Assembly: GCA_002401775.2 (NCBI GenBank)
Contig: NVUB02000175.1
Location: 1-37,543, forward strand
Direction: 5' to 3'
DNA length: 37,543 nt
DNA from: Ectothiorhodospiraceae bacterium
GTDB lineage: Bacteria > Pseudomonadota > Gammaproteobacteria > SZUA-152
The position numbers and the translations under genes were made by a program. Shown in pieces: positions 14,886 through 21,907 of this stretch (the stretch's first letter is position 1; the number at the start of each line of letters is the position of its first letter). Below the pieces are notes generated by a model. That model did no database searches. It had not been told where the DNA came from and saw only the letters and a list, made by a program, of their open reading frames with translations.

Positions 14886-15686
14886 TTAGTCCGTGACCGG
14901 GCCCATGCTCTCCAACATCAACGGCACGGAAGCTGCACCACTCATCGTTAACAAAATACGCAAATCCTGCACACCTTGTGTCACCAGACCTTCAGCACCA
15001 AAGCCCTTTTCAGTAAAATCAACAACAAAATTTGATTCCTGTGTAACACGAACACCGTCGTTTTGAATGACGTTATTTTCAGCAGCAGAACGCTCAAAAA
15101 CGGTATAACCATTTCGGCGAATTTCAACGTCAGTGACATTGGCATGTTGAAAAAACATTTGATTGAAAATTTTACCTTTTGGCAAATCAGCAATCGCATA
15201 TTCACCCACAGCACTTGGGGCGTAGGTGTATTGGTCAACCAGCTTTATGATTCCCGAGTAACTGGGATCAGACTGTTCAGCGATCATCGACAATACTGGC
15301 GCGACAGCCGCCGCATTAATATCAATTTCAATCGACAGCGTGGTAATAGGGCGCGGGTCATCCAGCATTCCCGTTCCCAATTTGCTGAACTCGATACCAC
15401 CGCGAGCCTTAAGGCCATAACGATCACCCACCGGTATGGTTAAAACGCCAGCAGCAGCCGCGCGGCCTTCAAACTGATTTTTCGTGTCAAGCTGAGTGCC
15501 CGACGCATAACGCTGAATGACCTTACCATTCGCTACAACTCGAATCTCATCCATTTGTGCCAGTGTTATACCGGCATATGTCATGAGTAATTCATGGTAA
15601 GAAAGGCCAATGGGAAGCATGGCCGTTGCAGACTGGCCAGCGGCCACGCCCTGAAAACTGGGCATCACTTTAGAAATGAGTGACAT
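14886..15686 (-). CDS. major capsid protein, PM2 P2-like double jelly roll
   Basis: This 266-residue protein matches the length of PM2 P2 (about 270). It has the family's N-terminal pattern: LPIGLSYHELLMTYAGITLA, then MDEIRVVANGKVIQRYASG and RAAAAGVLTIPVGDRYGL. The second jelly roll probably starts around residue 130; later motifs include KIFNQMFFQHANVTDVEIRR and ESNFVVDFTEKGFG. Such proteins form trimers that tile an icosahedral shell over a membrane. A strong GGAGAGAG site precedes the ATG. It is the key marker that the element is corticovirus-like. Confidence 0.9.
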   Translation of the reverse strand: MSLISKVMPSFQGVAAGQSATAMLPIGLSYHELLMTYAGITLAQMDEIRVVANGKVIQRYASGTQLDTKNQFEGRAAAAGVLTIPVGDRYGLKARGGIEFSKLGTGMLDDPRPITTLSIEIDINAAAVAPVLSMIAEQSDPSYSGIIKLVDQYTYAPSAVGEYAIADLPKGKIFNQMFFQHANVTDVEIRRNGYTVFERSAAENNVIQNDGVRVTQESNFVVDFTEKGFGAEGLVTQGVQDLRILLTMSGAASVPLMLESMGPVTD

Positions 15687-15785
15687 TGTTTCTCTCTCCG
15701 TCTAATTTGGGAAAAACCGGCCCACTATTGAGCCGATTTCTTGCCGCCGACATCACGCCGGTAGCTGTTTTTTTGTTCCCAATGA
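15687..15785 (-). promoter_or_regulatory. leader of the capsid gene with terminator-like hairpin
   Basis: On the minus strand ACCGGC pairs with GCCGGT and is followed by TTTTT, just upstream of the capsid ribosome binding site. It may be an attenuator or processing hairpin that separates capsid from upstream expression. The pairing is short, so this is tentative. Confidence 0.35.
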
Positions 15786-15872
15786 TTAAACGTATTGATT
15801 AATCATTGGCACTTTTTTAGCGACTGCAACGGCAACAACTGCCACCAGCGCCATGATTGCGTACTTTTTCAT
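15786..15872 (-). CDS. 28-residue hydrophobic membrane peptide
   Basis: The product starts MKKYAIMALVAVVAVAVAKK and ends VPMINQYV: one membrane helix flanked by lysines. It lies between the ATPase and the capsid gene, with GGTGGAG upstream of the ATG. Very small integral peptides are a feature of PM2 virions, so a structural role is likely. Confidence 0.65.
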   Translation of the reverse strand: MKKYAIMALVAVVAVAVAKKVPMINQYV

Positions 15873-15928
15873 TTTTCAAACTCCACCGAATTAATGTCTA
15901 ATTGACAACGTAAGTAAAGACGGGCCGG

Positions 15929-15969
15929 AAAGGGCCGGTCAAGGGGGGCCGGGACGGTTCCGGCCCTTT
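15929..15969 (-). terminator. strong hairpin between the ATPase gene and the capsid block
   Basis: AAAGGGCCGG (15929-15938) and CCGGCCCTTT (15960-15969) are a perfect 10-bp inverted repeat just past the ATPase stop. On the minus strand the hairpin is followed by TTTCC rather than a long T-run. It may act as partial terminator or RNA stabiliser, setting different levels for replication and packaging genes versus virion genes. Confidence 0.55.
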
Positions 15970-15971
15970 CA

Positions 15972-16586
15972 TTAAAATTTTAACTTTTGAACCTTGCTTA
16001 TCGCCCCCGACTCCGCATCGACAAGCACAAAATGCAACGGTTTTAATCCGGTAATGGTATCCACCGGCACCCCGGAACGCTCCGCCATGTATTTATTGTC
16101 TTTGCCCACCACGCGAAAAATCACAAACCGTGAAGCATTGCCCAGCGCGGTTTTGTCGGCCTCAGCCCAGCGCTGAGAAATGGCGTAGATGGTTATGCCA
16201 CGCTTCAGGCCACGCCGAATCAACATACCCCAATTCCCCGGCGCTTTTGCCGGTGTGGAAACGTCCGCCAGCTCTTCGGCAACGGCAACACACGGCCCAC
16301 AGTATCGGCCCCAATAAAATACGCACCCGGCCCATAAATCAAAGGCCTTTGACAGATCACCACCAGCGACAAAAGCAATCTTTAGCGGCCCGTTAACGGC
16401 TGAACACAATCGCACTAACTCGGCATTGCTGGTTATGCGTTGGAACCCCTTAATCTTCGACCACTGATCCTCAACATCCCAAACGATAACGCGCTTTAAT
16501 TTCCATACCTGTTTTTTCGTCCAAGCAGTCTTTCCCGATCGGCTGGCACCACCAATAACAAACAATTTTCCATCACTTGTTTTCAA
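15972..16586 (-). CDS. genome-packaging ATPase (PM2 P9-like, FtsK/HerA type)
   Basis: About 204 residues from a TTG at 16586, which overlaps the upstream gene by 14 nt. An in-frame start as far as 16652 would lie inside the neighbour. Walker A is GASRSGKT (residues 13-20) and Walker B is CVAVAEE (99-105). A polar Q is at 138 in ITIYAISQRW. This small size and motif order fit the packaging ATPases of membrane-containing tailless viruses. The enzyme would translocate DNA into the procapsid. It sits two genes ahead of the capsid gene, as expected. Confidence 0.85.
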   Translation of the reverse strand: MKTSDGKLFVIGGASRSGKTAWTKKQVWKLKRVIVWDVEDQWSKIKGFQRITSNAELVRLCSAVNGPLKIAFVAGGDLSKAFDLWAGCVFYWGRYCGPCVAVAEELADVSTPAKAPGNWGMLIRRGLKRGITIYAISQRWAEADKTALGNASRFVIFRVVGKDNKYMAERSGVPVDTITGLKPLHFVLVDAESGAISKVQKLKF

Positions 16587-16986
16587 CTGGCTTCCCCTCT
16601 GGCTCTGGCTCTGGCTCCACTTGCATCGGTTTCCCGAGCCTTGGCAACACAATTGCCGCCGTTATCATCAAAGCGCCAATTTCCGGCCCCATGGGTAGCC
16701 CGTCCGGAAAGTATTTATCCACCACCGCCGCGTAAGCCTCAGCCAACTGGCTTTGCTCACCTTCGGTAATCTCCCACGCTGGAGCCAATGACCCACACAC
16801 CAGCGACACGAGAGGATTGATAAGGTCTTTTGTCGGTATGGCCGGTGGTTCCGGCACAGGCTCCGGTTCCGAACCGGGAATACCGGGCTCACCCATGTCA
16901 TCAGCAAGCAATTCCAGTCCTGCAAGGTCGGCGGCTTGCTCTGGCAAAATTTCCGGCGTCTTCTCGACGTGCGGTTGATCGGTCAT
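16573..16986 (-). CDS. Pro/Glu-rich phage protein, unknown
   Basis: This 137-residue protein has an acidic, Pro-rich start (EPEPVPEPPAIPTKD), a compact helical core (AWEITEGEQSQLAEAYAAVV, then DKYFPDGLPMGPEIGALMIT) and a Pro/Glu tail. The core has the look of a conserved domain, but I cannot name it. It overlaps the ATPase start, suggesting co-translation and possibly a packaging partner. Confidence 0.6.
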   Translation of the reverse strand: MTDQPHVEKTPEILPEQAADLAGLELLADDMGEPGIPGSEPEPVPEPPAIPTKDLINPLVSLVCGSLAPAWEITEGEQSQLAEAYAAVVDKYFPDGLPMGPEIGALMITAAIVLPRLGKPMQVEPEPEPEGKPVENK

Positions 16987-16989
16987 GAC

Positions 16990-17337
16990 TTACCCCTTTA
17001 TAAAATTATCAAATTCACTGTTACCATCCACCCAAAACCCCGCAACTTTCACCGGCCCCGGCGTTGGAATCATTGGCGCAGCGGTTTTTTCCGGGTCCGG
17101 TACTGGCCCGTGATCGACCGGCACCGGTTCCGGCTCACCTTCCGGCCCAAACAATTCAGCATTGTCTAAAATATAACTTTGAAAACGCTGACCAGTGGGC
17201 CGAATAGTCCCGCACTCTGGGCAAACCAAATACAAACGGCCTGAATCACCCTTCATTTTTCGTACGGAAGAAAGTACTCCACAGCCGATCGTTGAACAAA
17301 CGCAATTCCCGATCGTTTTATTAATTGGTTTTGGCAT
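16990..17337 (-). CDS. zinc-ribbon-like phage protein
   Basis: This 115-residue protein has Cys at 12, 14, 19, 39 and 42, including a VCPECG knuckle, so the N-terminal half is probably a small metal-binding domain. A Pro-rich linker (PEPVPVDHGPVPDPEKTAAP) and a short C-terminal motif (AGFWVDGNSEFDNFIKG) follow. Its ATG overlaps the stop of the replication gene (TAATG). A DNA- or protein-binding role is inferred. Confidence 0.6.
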   Translation of the reverse strand: MPKPINKTIGNCVCSTIGCGVLSSVRKMKGDSGRLYLVCPECGTIRPTGQRFQSYILDNAELFGPEGEPEPVPVDHGPVPDPEKTAAPMIPTPGPVKVAGFWVDGNSEFDNFIKG

Positions 17338-17482
17338 TAATCAACCCCTTTTCCAATTGCTCGATTCTCAGTTGCTGCTCTTCGATGAGCTCGATCATCC
17401 AGTCCACCGCTTGCTCGATATACGGCCCCTTGCTGATGATGTTTGCCTCTTTTGCTCTCGCGACAATGACCTTCAACCCCAT
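17321..17482 (-). CDS. 53-residue coiled-coil protein overlapping rep
   Basis: The product starts [20 protein letters not shown] and contains [20 protein letters not shown], a good coiled coil. It is nested in another frame over the last 146 nt of the replication gene and the first bases of the zinc-ribbon gene. Its composition is more protein-like than the overlapping tail of the replication protein, so I favour it as real. The ribosome binding site is weak. Confidence 0.55.
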   Translation of the reverse strand: MGLKVIVARAKEANIISKGPYIEQAVDWMIELIEEQQLRIEQLEKGLINAKTN

Positions 17483-19151
17483 TATTTTTTCTTTCAAAAC
17501 CCACCTCCGTACAGTTATTGACAGGACTCCAAGGAGCCGCTGGCGCGGCCCTAAGGTCAAAAGAAGAGGCGACCGGCTGCCGATTTTCCCAGTTTGCAAC
17601 CTGTCCGACCTCGGTCAACGATCCCGCCGCCTCTTGTTTTGCCCCTCTGCTAATTGTCCATGTATGCACCCTCGTCGGCACAATTACCGACCCGCATTCC
17701 ACACCATAAATATCACCCGCCGACGGTTCCCCGTAGCGGTTCACTTTTATCTCACCTGTTTTTTTGTCCAGTGTATCGCGCTTAGCCAACTGAATCGGGC
17801 GATCTTTCCGGGAGAGTCCCGCGCCGCCCATTGCCACGATGAACCCGGCCCAATCGCCGGAATCCGCACACTTGACCGCTTCGCCAAGTACACCCCCGAG
17901 GCCTTCGCGCTCACCCAACCGGCGCAGCTCCCGCCAAACCGTAACCGATGGCCCGCCGACCTGCTGAAACTGCCTAATACCCCATGTACTGGCCCAAGCA
18001 TCAACACGTGCTGCACTGGCCTTTGGATCGTTGCCGAATAAATCCGCATCCACACCGTACCCGTCGATATTTTTGGCAATGTATTTGGCAATATAACCGG
18101 CGGCACTTCCCCGGCGCTTGTCGATAGCCACAGGCTTAAAACGGTACTTATTGGCACCTCGCTCGTTCCCGCTATCCTGCAAACAGTATTTTGCACATAG
18201 AGCCCGAACAGCCTCCCGGTGTGCTCCATCCATGAACAACAACAGGTGCCAGTGTGGTGTTCCGTCGTGTTGTGGCTCAGCCACCCGAAAGCCATATATA
18301 GAAATATCCCGACGGCCAAGAGCAGCGCGAATTCTTGCCCACACATTCGCTAGATATTTTTGAGCTTCACGCGGATTCGTCCCATCATATTTGCTGTTTC
18401 TCTTTCCGGTTTTAAAGTGGCGCGGGTGCATTCTCGACGGGCAAGTGAACGTGTAAAATTCACCAACATGGCCAACCTGATCGGCCAGCAATTCAAACCC
18501 GGCGATTCGGGTCATTAACTCACCACGCCGGATAGTAGGATTCGACACCGACAACGCCGCCAACTCGGCCAACGTATACGACTGCCCCAATTCATTTACC
18601 GCCTGCACTGCCTCAAGCATTAAACGATTGCGGCTTTTTTGTTGCCGCCGTCGCTGCACACTTTCATCACTGGCATAGAGCCCCGCCTTGTGATGCACGA
18701 GCCCCATTTTTACTGCCGCATCTTCAACGGCCCGACCGTGAGTAGTACGCACACCACGCCGCCACCACATATCACACTTCATGCGCTCCACCGCTCCGCG
18801 TTCGGTGATATCCCGGCCCTCCGGAGGCTTCACCCCGGCACCCATTGTTATGGCCTCGCAAACCGCCAACACATTCCCACGAGCCCCCGCCGCAGCCGTG
18901 CCGCACTTCCCCGCCCTGGCTTTTGCAAAATCGACCAATTCATAATCAGACGACGCCAACCGAAAAGCCGACGAGGGCAATAATTCCATTGACTCACGCA
19001 GAAATGTATTGGCACTTCGCCGACTTTGACGCTGAAATATATTTTGATAATCAGCCAGAATAGGCCGCCTGAAACGGTACGGAAGGGGCCGAACCTGCTC
19101 GGCTATCCATGCACGATCGTATACATCACCGATGGCGCTCAACATGAGCAA
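17337..19151 (-). CDS. rolling-circle replication initiator, GpA / PM2 P12-like
   Basis: This 604-residue protein has the superfamily I Rep layout: [15 protein letters not shown] near 232-246, the HUH-type metal site [12 protein letters not shown] (H300, H302), and [12 protein letters not shown] with the two catalytic tyrosines Y353 and Y357. These enzymes nick a specific origin, stay covalently bound and prime replication. PM2 P12 belongs to the same group, and the length is similar. Residues after about 556 share DNA with a small ORF and look random. The gene follows the methyltransferase-like gene with a 13-nt overlap. Confidence 0.9.
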   Translation of the reverse strand: MLMLSAIGDVYDRAWIAEQVRPLPYRFRRPILADYQNIFQRQSRRSANTFLRESMELLPSSAFRLASSDYELVDFAKARAGKCGTAAAGARGNVLAVCEAITMGAGVKPPEGRDITERGAVERMKCDMWWRRGVRTTHGRAVEDAAVKMGLVHHKAGLYASDESVQRRRQQKSRNRLMLEAVQAVNELGQSYTLAELAALSVSNPTIRRGELMTRIAGFELLADQVGHVGEFYTFTCPSRMHPRHFKTGKRNSKYDGTNPREAQKYLANVWARIRAALGRRDISIYGFRVAEPQHDGTPHWHLLLFMDGAHREAVRALCAKYCLQDSGNERGANKYRFKPVAIDKRRGSAAGYIAKYIAKNIDGYGVDADLFGNDPKASAARVDAWASTWGIRQFQQVGGPSVTVWRELRRLGEREGLGGVLGEAVKCADSGDWAGFIVAMGGAGLSRKDRPIQLAKRDTLDKKTGEIKVNRYGEPSAGDIYGVECGSVIVPTRVHTWTISRGAKQEAAGSLTEVGQVANWENRQPVASSFDLRAAPAAPWSPVNNCTEVGFERKNNGVEGHCRESKRGKHHQQGAVYRASGGLDDRAHRRAATENRAIGKGVD

Positions 19152-19735
19152 CGCTTAGCCAATTCACACAACCATTCCGCAAAAGCTGGCGGCGTTGCCT
19201 CTCTTTCTTTTTTCGTTATCTCAGGACGCCAGCCAGCATCCCCTTTTTTTAACCTAGAACCATCGGTTCTCCGGCCAGACGTACCGCAAACATGCGACGC
19301 CTCGCCCAGGGCGAGCCGCACTTTAGGAATACGCCGATGATCACACCCGACGATATAAAGACGCGTTGATTTGTTGGCCCTGTGCCCCCAGTCGAATTGG
19401 TTCACCTGAAGAGTCCACCCGCCAAAATCATCAACACAACCTGGCTCGGGCAAACCCGCCACCGGCCACAAAGTAGACCTCAATGGATGCTCCAGCACAC
19501 CACCAAACTCACGCACCTTATCAACCGCAAACAATGCTAATTCTTTTTCGCCTGGCTCAGGATTCGCAAGGGCGCGAAGCTGCCCCCATGCCCTACAGGG
19601 AGGGTGAGCCACCACTGGATAACCACCCGGCCACTTTGTCGCGTCCCGCTCTCTGTCCCAAACATCACACCCCGACATGCTTTTATAAACTGAGTCAGAA
19701 CGGGAAAACAACACGGCAACGACGGCGCTCAACAT
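19139..19735 (-). CDS. phage DNA-methyltransferase-like protein (C5-type features)
   Basis: This 198-residue protein has [14 protein letters not shown], where PPC resembles the catalytic loop of cytosine-C5 methyltransferases. It also has [13 protein letters not shown], then [18 protein letters not shown], and ends [14 protein letters not shown], like the C-terminal helix of that family. An obvious SAM-binding FxGxG motif at the start is not seen, so it may be a reduced or non-classical enzyme. It overlaps rep by 13 nt, suggesting early expression and protection or marking of replicating DNA. Confidence 0.6.
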   Translation of the reverse strand: MLSAVVAVLFSRSDSVYKSMSGCDVWDRERDATKWPGGYPVVAHPPCRAWGQLRALANPEPGEKELALFAVDKVREFGGVLEHPLRSTLWPVAGLPEPGCVDDFGGWTLQVNQFDWGHRANKSTRLYIVGCDHRRIPKVRLALGEASHVCGTSGRRTDGSRLKKGDAGWRPEITKKEREATPPAFAEWLCELAKRCSC

Positions 19736-19789
19736 TGCAAAACCTGTGGTATTATTTTTCGCCTAACAACAAACTGGAGAACAACAGAC

Positions 19790-20167
19790 ATGAAAACACT
19801 GATATTCGCACTACTCGCACTTACCTTGACAGCCTGTGGCAGCAGCAACAGCGGCACCCCCGACACCACAAACCCAACAATCCCCCACACAAACCTATTC
19901 ATTGATGACACCACTATTACCGTCAGCGACTCGACACTTTTCGACTTAACCATAACCGGCGACAGGAACACCATTACCGTTCCCGACAACAACGCCATCA
20001 ATGAATTCAGGTTGCGCGGAGACAATAACCTCATAACCGTAGGCAACAACGTCACATCAGAAAATAACGATGTCGTTGGCAATGACAACACCATAATGGT
20101 TCCGATTGGAACAAACGCATCATTTGACCGCGTTGTTGGATCCGGAAACCAGTTCATCGAATATTAG
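19790..20167 (+). CDS. phage-encoded lipoprotein with Asn-rich repeats (moron candidate)
   Basis: This 125-residue protein has a lipoprotein signal MKTLIFALLALTLTAC with Cys16 in an LTAC lipobox. The mature part has short repeats such as GDRNTITV, GDNNLITV and GNDNTIMV, the pattern of a small beta-solenoid (DUF3060-like). A TGGAGAAC site precedes the ATG. It is on the opposite strand to the replication operon, diverging from the methyltransferase-like gene with 54 bp between. It was probably added independently. Expression from the lysogen and superinfection exclusion are reasonable guesses. Confidence 0.75.
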   Translation: MKTLIFALLALTLTACGSSNSGTPDTTNPTIPHTNLFIDDTTITVSDSTLFDLTITGDRNTITVPDNNAINEFRLRGDNNLITVGNNVTSENNDVVGNDNTIMVPIGTNASFDRVVGSGNQFIEY

Positions 20168-20345
20168 CCGCGAAGTATTCGTCGTTCGGCACCACAGGCC
20201 GAGGCATTGACATTCCACCCACCCGACGAGCGATCCAGCGGCGTACCTGCCGTCTTGGGTCGCGCATTTTTAACCTAACCCTAGCCGGATACGATGCCAG
20301 CACCGCACGACAAATCATCAAACTACAGCACTTTTCAAACATCAT
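20154..20345 (-). CDS. 63-residue basic phage protein, unknown
   Basis: The chosen start is ATG at 20345, which overlaps the end of the upstream gene. The product starts MMFEKCCSLMICRAVLASYP and contains DPRRQVRRWIARRVGG. The arginine-rich helix suggests nucleic-acid or protein binding. Its 3' end is antisense to the lipoprotein gene by 14 nt. It belongs to the early leftward operon. Confidence 0.55.
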   Translation of the reverse strand: MMFEKCCSLMICRAVLASYPARVRLKMRDPRRQVRRWIARRVGGMSMPRPVVPNDEYFAANIR

Positions 20346-20541
20346 CCGCACCCCGGTTATTTGCCACCGAGCACAGTAATTCAATCTCTTCAACCGCTTT
20401 ACGGTTCCGGCTGCTATCTGCCAAACCACTAGCAAACCCCATCAAATAACCAATGGCGATATCTCGCTTGCCGTCACGCAACCAACGCCACGCCAAGAAC
20501 ACGTAACCTTCAACACCACTCAATTCAATATTTGATTTCAT
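20335..20541 (-). CDS. 68-residue phage protein, first gene of the leftward operon
   Basis: The start at 20541 has an AGGGG site upstream. The product reads MKSNIELSGVEGYVFLAWRW, then LMGFASGLADSSRNRKAVEE. It is soluble and helical. It is the first gene after the strong leftward promoter near 20.7 kb, so it is probably expressed early. A longer frame continues upstream to 20709, but it would cross the leader hairpin and promoter. The function is unknown. Confidence 0.6.
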   Translation of the reverse strand: MKSNIELSGVEGYVFLAWRWLRDGKRDIAIGYLMGFASGLADSSRNRKAVEEIELLCSVANNRGADDV

Positions 20542-20568
20542 GCTACGCCCCTGTAGAACCCCAAAGAT

Positions 20569-20588
20569 GGGGTGGATATCTCCACCCC
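20569..20588. promoter_or_regulatory. leader hairpin of the leftward operon
   Basis: GGGGTGGA (20569-20576) and TCCACCCC (20581-20588) form a perfect 8-bp stem with a TATC loop, 28 bases from the first start codon. It lies in the untranslated leader and could modulate translation or transcription. There is no T-run. Confidence 0.5.
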
Positions 20589-20680
20589 GGGGGTTTTGCT
20601 TTGGAACTCGGCCGTAGTCTTTGCAAGGAGTTTGACCGAGAAGGTCGCTTAGGGTTGTCCCCCAGTCGACCTTGGGAGAA

Positions 20681-20709
20681 TTTATAACGGTATTATTACC
20701 ATAGGTCAA
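20681..20709 (-). promoter_or_regulatory. leftward early promoter with internal operator-like palindrome
   Basis: Read on the minus strand: -35 TTGACC (20709-20704), a 17-bp spacer and -10 TATAAA (20686-20681), close to the sigma-70 consensus. The spacer contains GGTATTATTACC (20689-20700), an inverted repeat GGTA/TACC, ideally placed for a repressor to block polymerase. The repressor-like gene diverges about 75 bp away. Confidence 0.7.
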
Positions 20710-20723
20710 CTAGGGGCAACCCC

Positions 20724-20752
20724 TTGTTTAGGGGTGCAGGGGCGCTTACACT
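20724..20752 (+). promoter_or_regulatory. rightward promoter of the repressor-like gene
   Basis: TTGTTT (20724-20729), a 17-bp spacer and TACACT (20747-20752) form a moderate sigma-70 promoter 32 bp ahead of the GTG start. It lies back-to-back with the leftward promoter, a typical lysogeny switch layout. Confidence 0.5.
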
Positions 20753-20784
20753 CTGTATCTCACCTCATGCAAGGAGTGACTAAA

Positions 20785-21150
20785 GTGAAAACCGTAGATT
20801 ACCTCGACGCCTTAAAAACAAGGCATAGTCTCGCCTCAGATTACGCACTGGCCAAGTTTTGGGGATGTGACAAGCAACACATATCGAGATACCGAAAAAA
20901 GGGACAAACCTTTGACGATACGACCGCCTTGAAGGTCGCTAAATGGCTTGAAATGGAACCCACAAAAATACTTCTCGACATGCATGCAGAACGGTCAACC
21001 TTGCCAGAAGCCAAGGCAGCTTTTGAAAGATTATCGGAAAGCCTAACCGGCATAGCAGCCGCTATTTTATTGGGTTTTGTGGTTATTTTGGGGAGTATTC
21101 CCGCCCCCGTTGCGGCGGCATCTAAAGGTGCATTCTGTATATTATGTTAA
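20785..21150 (+). CDS. phage repressor-like HTH protein (DUF3693) reading into attR
   Basis: The GTG at 20785 is chosen because AAGGAG lies eight bases upstream; longer frames start at 20734. The 121-residue protein begins KTVDYLDALKTRHSLASDYA, then LAKFWGCDKQHISRYRKKGQ: a DUF3693-type helix-turn-helix. A C-terminal membrane helix follows (AAAILLGFVVILGSIPAPVA). The last residues, GAFCILC, and the TAA stop are encoded by the right dif-like site. It diverges from the main operon across the palindrome-bearing promoter and probably controls lysogeny. Confidence 0.78.
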   Translation: MKTVDYLDALKTRHSLASDYALAKFWGCDKQHISRYRKKGQTFDDTTALKVAKWLEMEPTKILLDMHAERSTLPEAKAAFERLSESLTGIAAAILLGFVVILGSIPAPVAAASKGAFCILC

Positions 21151-21152
21151 AT
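21125..21152 (+). other. attR: right dif-like XerCD site
   Basis: The site reads AAGGTGCATTC - TGTATA - TTATGTTAAAT. The centre and XerD arm are identical to E. coli dif, while the XerC arm is strongly degenerate. Orientation matches the left site. The likely exchange leaves the phage XerC half and the host XerD half here. The site also forms the last codons of the repressor-like gene. Confidence 0.88.
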
Positions 21153-21293
21153 CATCACATAGCTATGGTACTACATTTCGATACGACCAAACTCGTCCAA
21201 CCATTCATTTAGGACATCATTGCCCAGGTGTTGTACTACTGCGTGGCTAACTCAACAGTACCGTTAAACCTTTTGATTATCCAAGTGTTTATA
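21153..21293. other. short intergenic stretch right of attR
   Basis: The minus strand encodes a short tail, VQHLGNDVLNEWLDEFGRIE plus M and stop (ending at 21172). It could be the end of a lost gene. No start or family is visible. Confidence 0.2.
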
Positions 21294-21821
21294 TTACTCT
21301 CTGAGCATATTTCTTATGGCAAATTTAACCAACTTCATGTGAACCCGTTTTACGAAAAAAAAGTAGAATGAACCCAATTTGTTATGCGTTTTAACGCTGG
21401 ACATTGTCCTGAATGTGTTGCTGTTATTGTCAACCTTACAAAAGGACAACCTGTGTTCGATAAAACCCAGGGATTCTCTAAAGATTATCTCTGTTTTATT
21501 TGAGTTTGATACAGTCCAGTGCCCTACTTTTGAGCCTTGAGAAAAGTCGTTTTCTCGTAATGATTTTTCCAATTTATTTTTTGCGATGGTGTTTATCATT
21601 AAGGCTAAAAACCAGGGCGATTGGGCATTAAAGAAATTTCTTACCATTTCTGTAATATCCAGGTTTTCTTTTGATGATATTTCGAATTTCAATGCATCCA
21701 TATAGAGAGGTGATTCAATTTCGGCATTGATAAGCGATTTTGGAAGTACCTCTACTTCAACTATTTCATTAGGCTTGGCAGGGTTCATAATTTTTCCTTT
21801 TACTATGAATTTTTTCGACAT
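21294..21821 (-). CDS. DUF2867-family protein
   Basis: This 175-residue protein has VGHWTVSNSNKTEIIFRESL, then GFIEHRLSF, and ends SVKTHNKLGSFYFFFVKRVH with MKLVKFAIRNML. This matches the DUF2867 pattern (E-hydrophobic-D.HL.FR...T.V..NN.lGr.Y...v.PfHr). No signal peptide or membrane anchor is evident. The ATG at 21821 is preceded only by a weak site. Family function is unknown. It is the first intact host gene right of the prophage. Confidence 0.72.
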   Translation of the reverse strand: MSKKFIVKGKIMNPAKPNEIVEVEVLPKSLINAEIESPLYMDALKFEISSKENLDITEMVRNFFNAQSPWFLALMINTIAKNKLEKSLRENDFSQGSKVGHWTVSNSNKTEIIFRESLGFIEHRLSFCKVDNNSNTFRTMSSVKTHNKLGSFYFFFVKRVHMKLVKFAIRNMLRE

Positions 21822-21907
21822 CTACTGATGCTCAGGGGGTTGGCCTTTTCATCGTTCCTTTTTGTTCCCTTTTGGCCGTTGGTTATCGGTTATTAAGGTC
21901 AATGTCA

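Larger units (their letters stand above)
8924..21141. mobile_element. corticovirus (PM2)-like prophage integrated at dif
   Basis: The element is bounded by dif-like sites in the same orientation. The distance between the two central regions is 12,212 bp; PM2 itself is about 10 kb. Hallmarks present are a PM2 P2-like capsid protein, a packaging ATPase, a GpA-type rolling-circle replication initiator, many tiny membrane proteins, a spike, a lysozyme-like protein and a holin. No tail, terminase or portal genes, and no integrase or recombinase, were found. This fits use of host XerC/XerD. Nearly all genes lie on the minus strand and overlap by a few bases; no gene is visibly broken. Confidence 0.9.

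Noticed and set aside
17325-18041. 238-residue plus-strand frame opposite rep
   Set aside because: It is a shadow of the replication gene, with low-complexity Arg/Pro/Cys composition.
8924-21141. Tailed-phage or filamentous-phage prophage
   Set aside because: No terminase, portal or tail genes, and no coat or Zot genes, lie inside the borders. The capsid and ATPase are of the tailless membrane-phage type.
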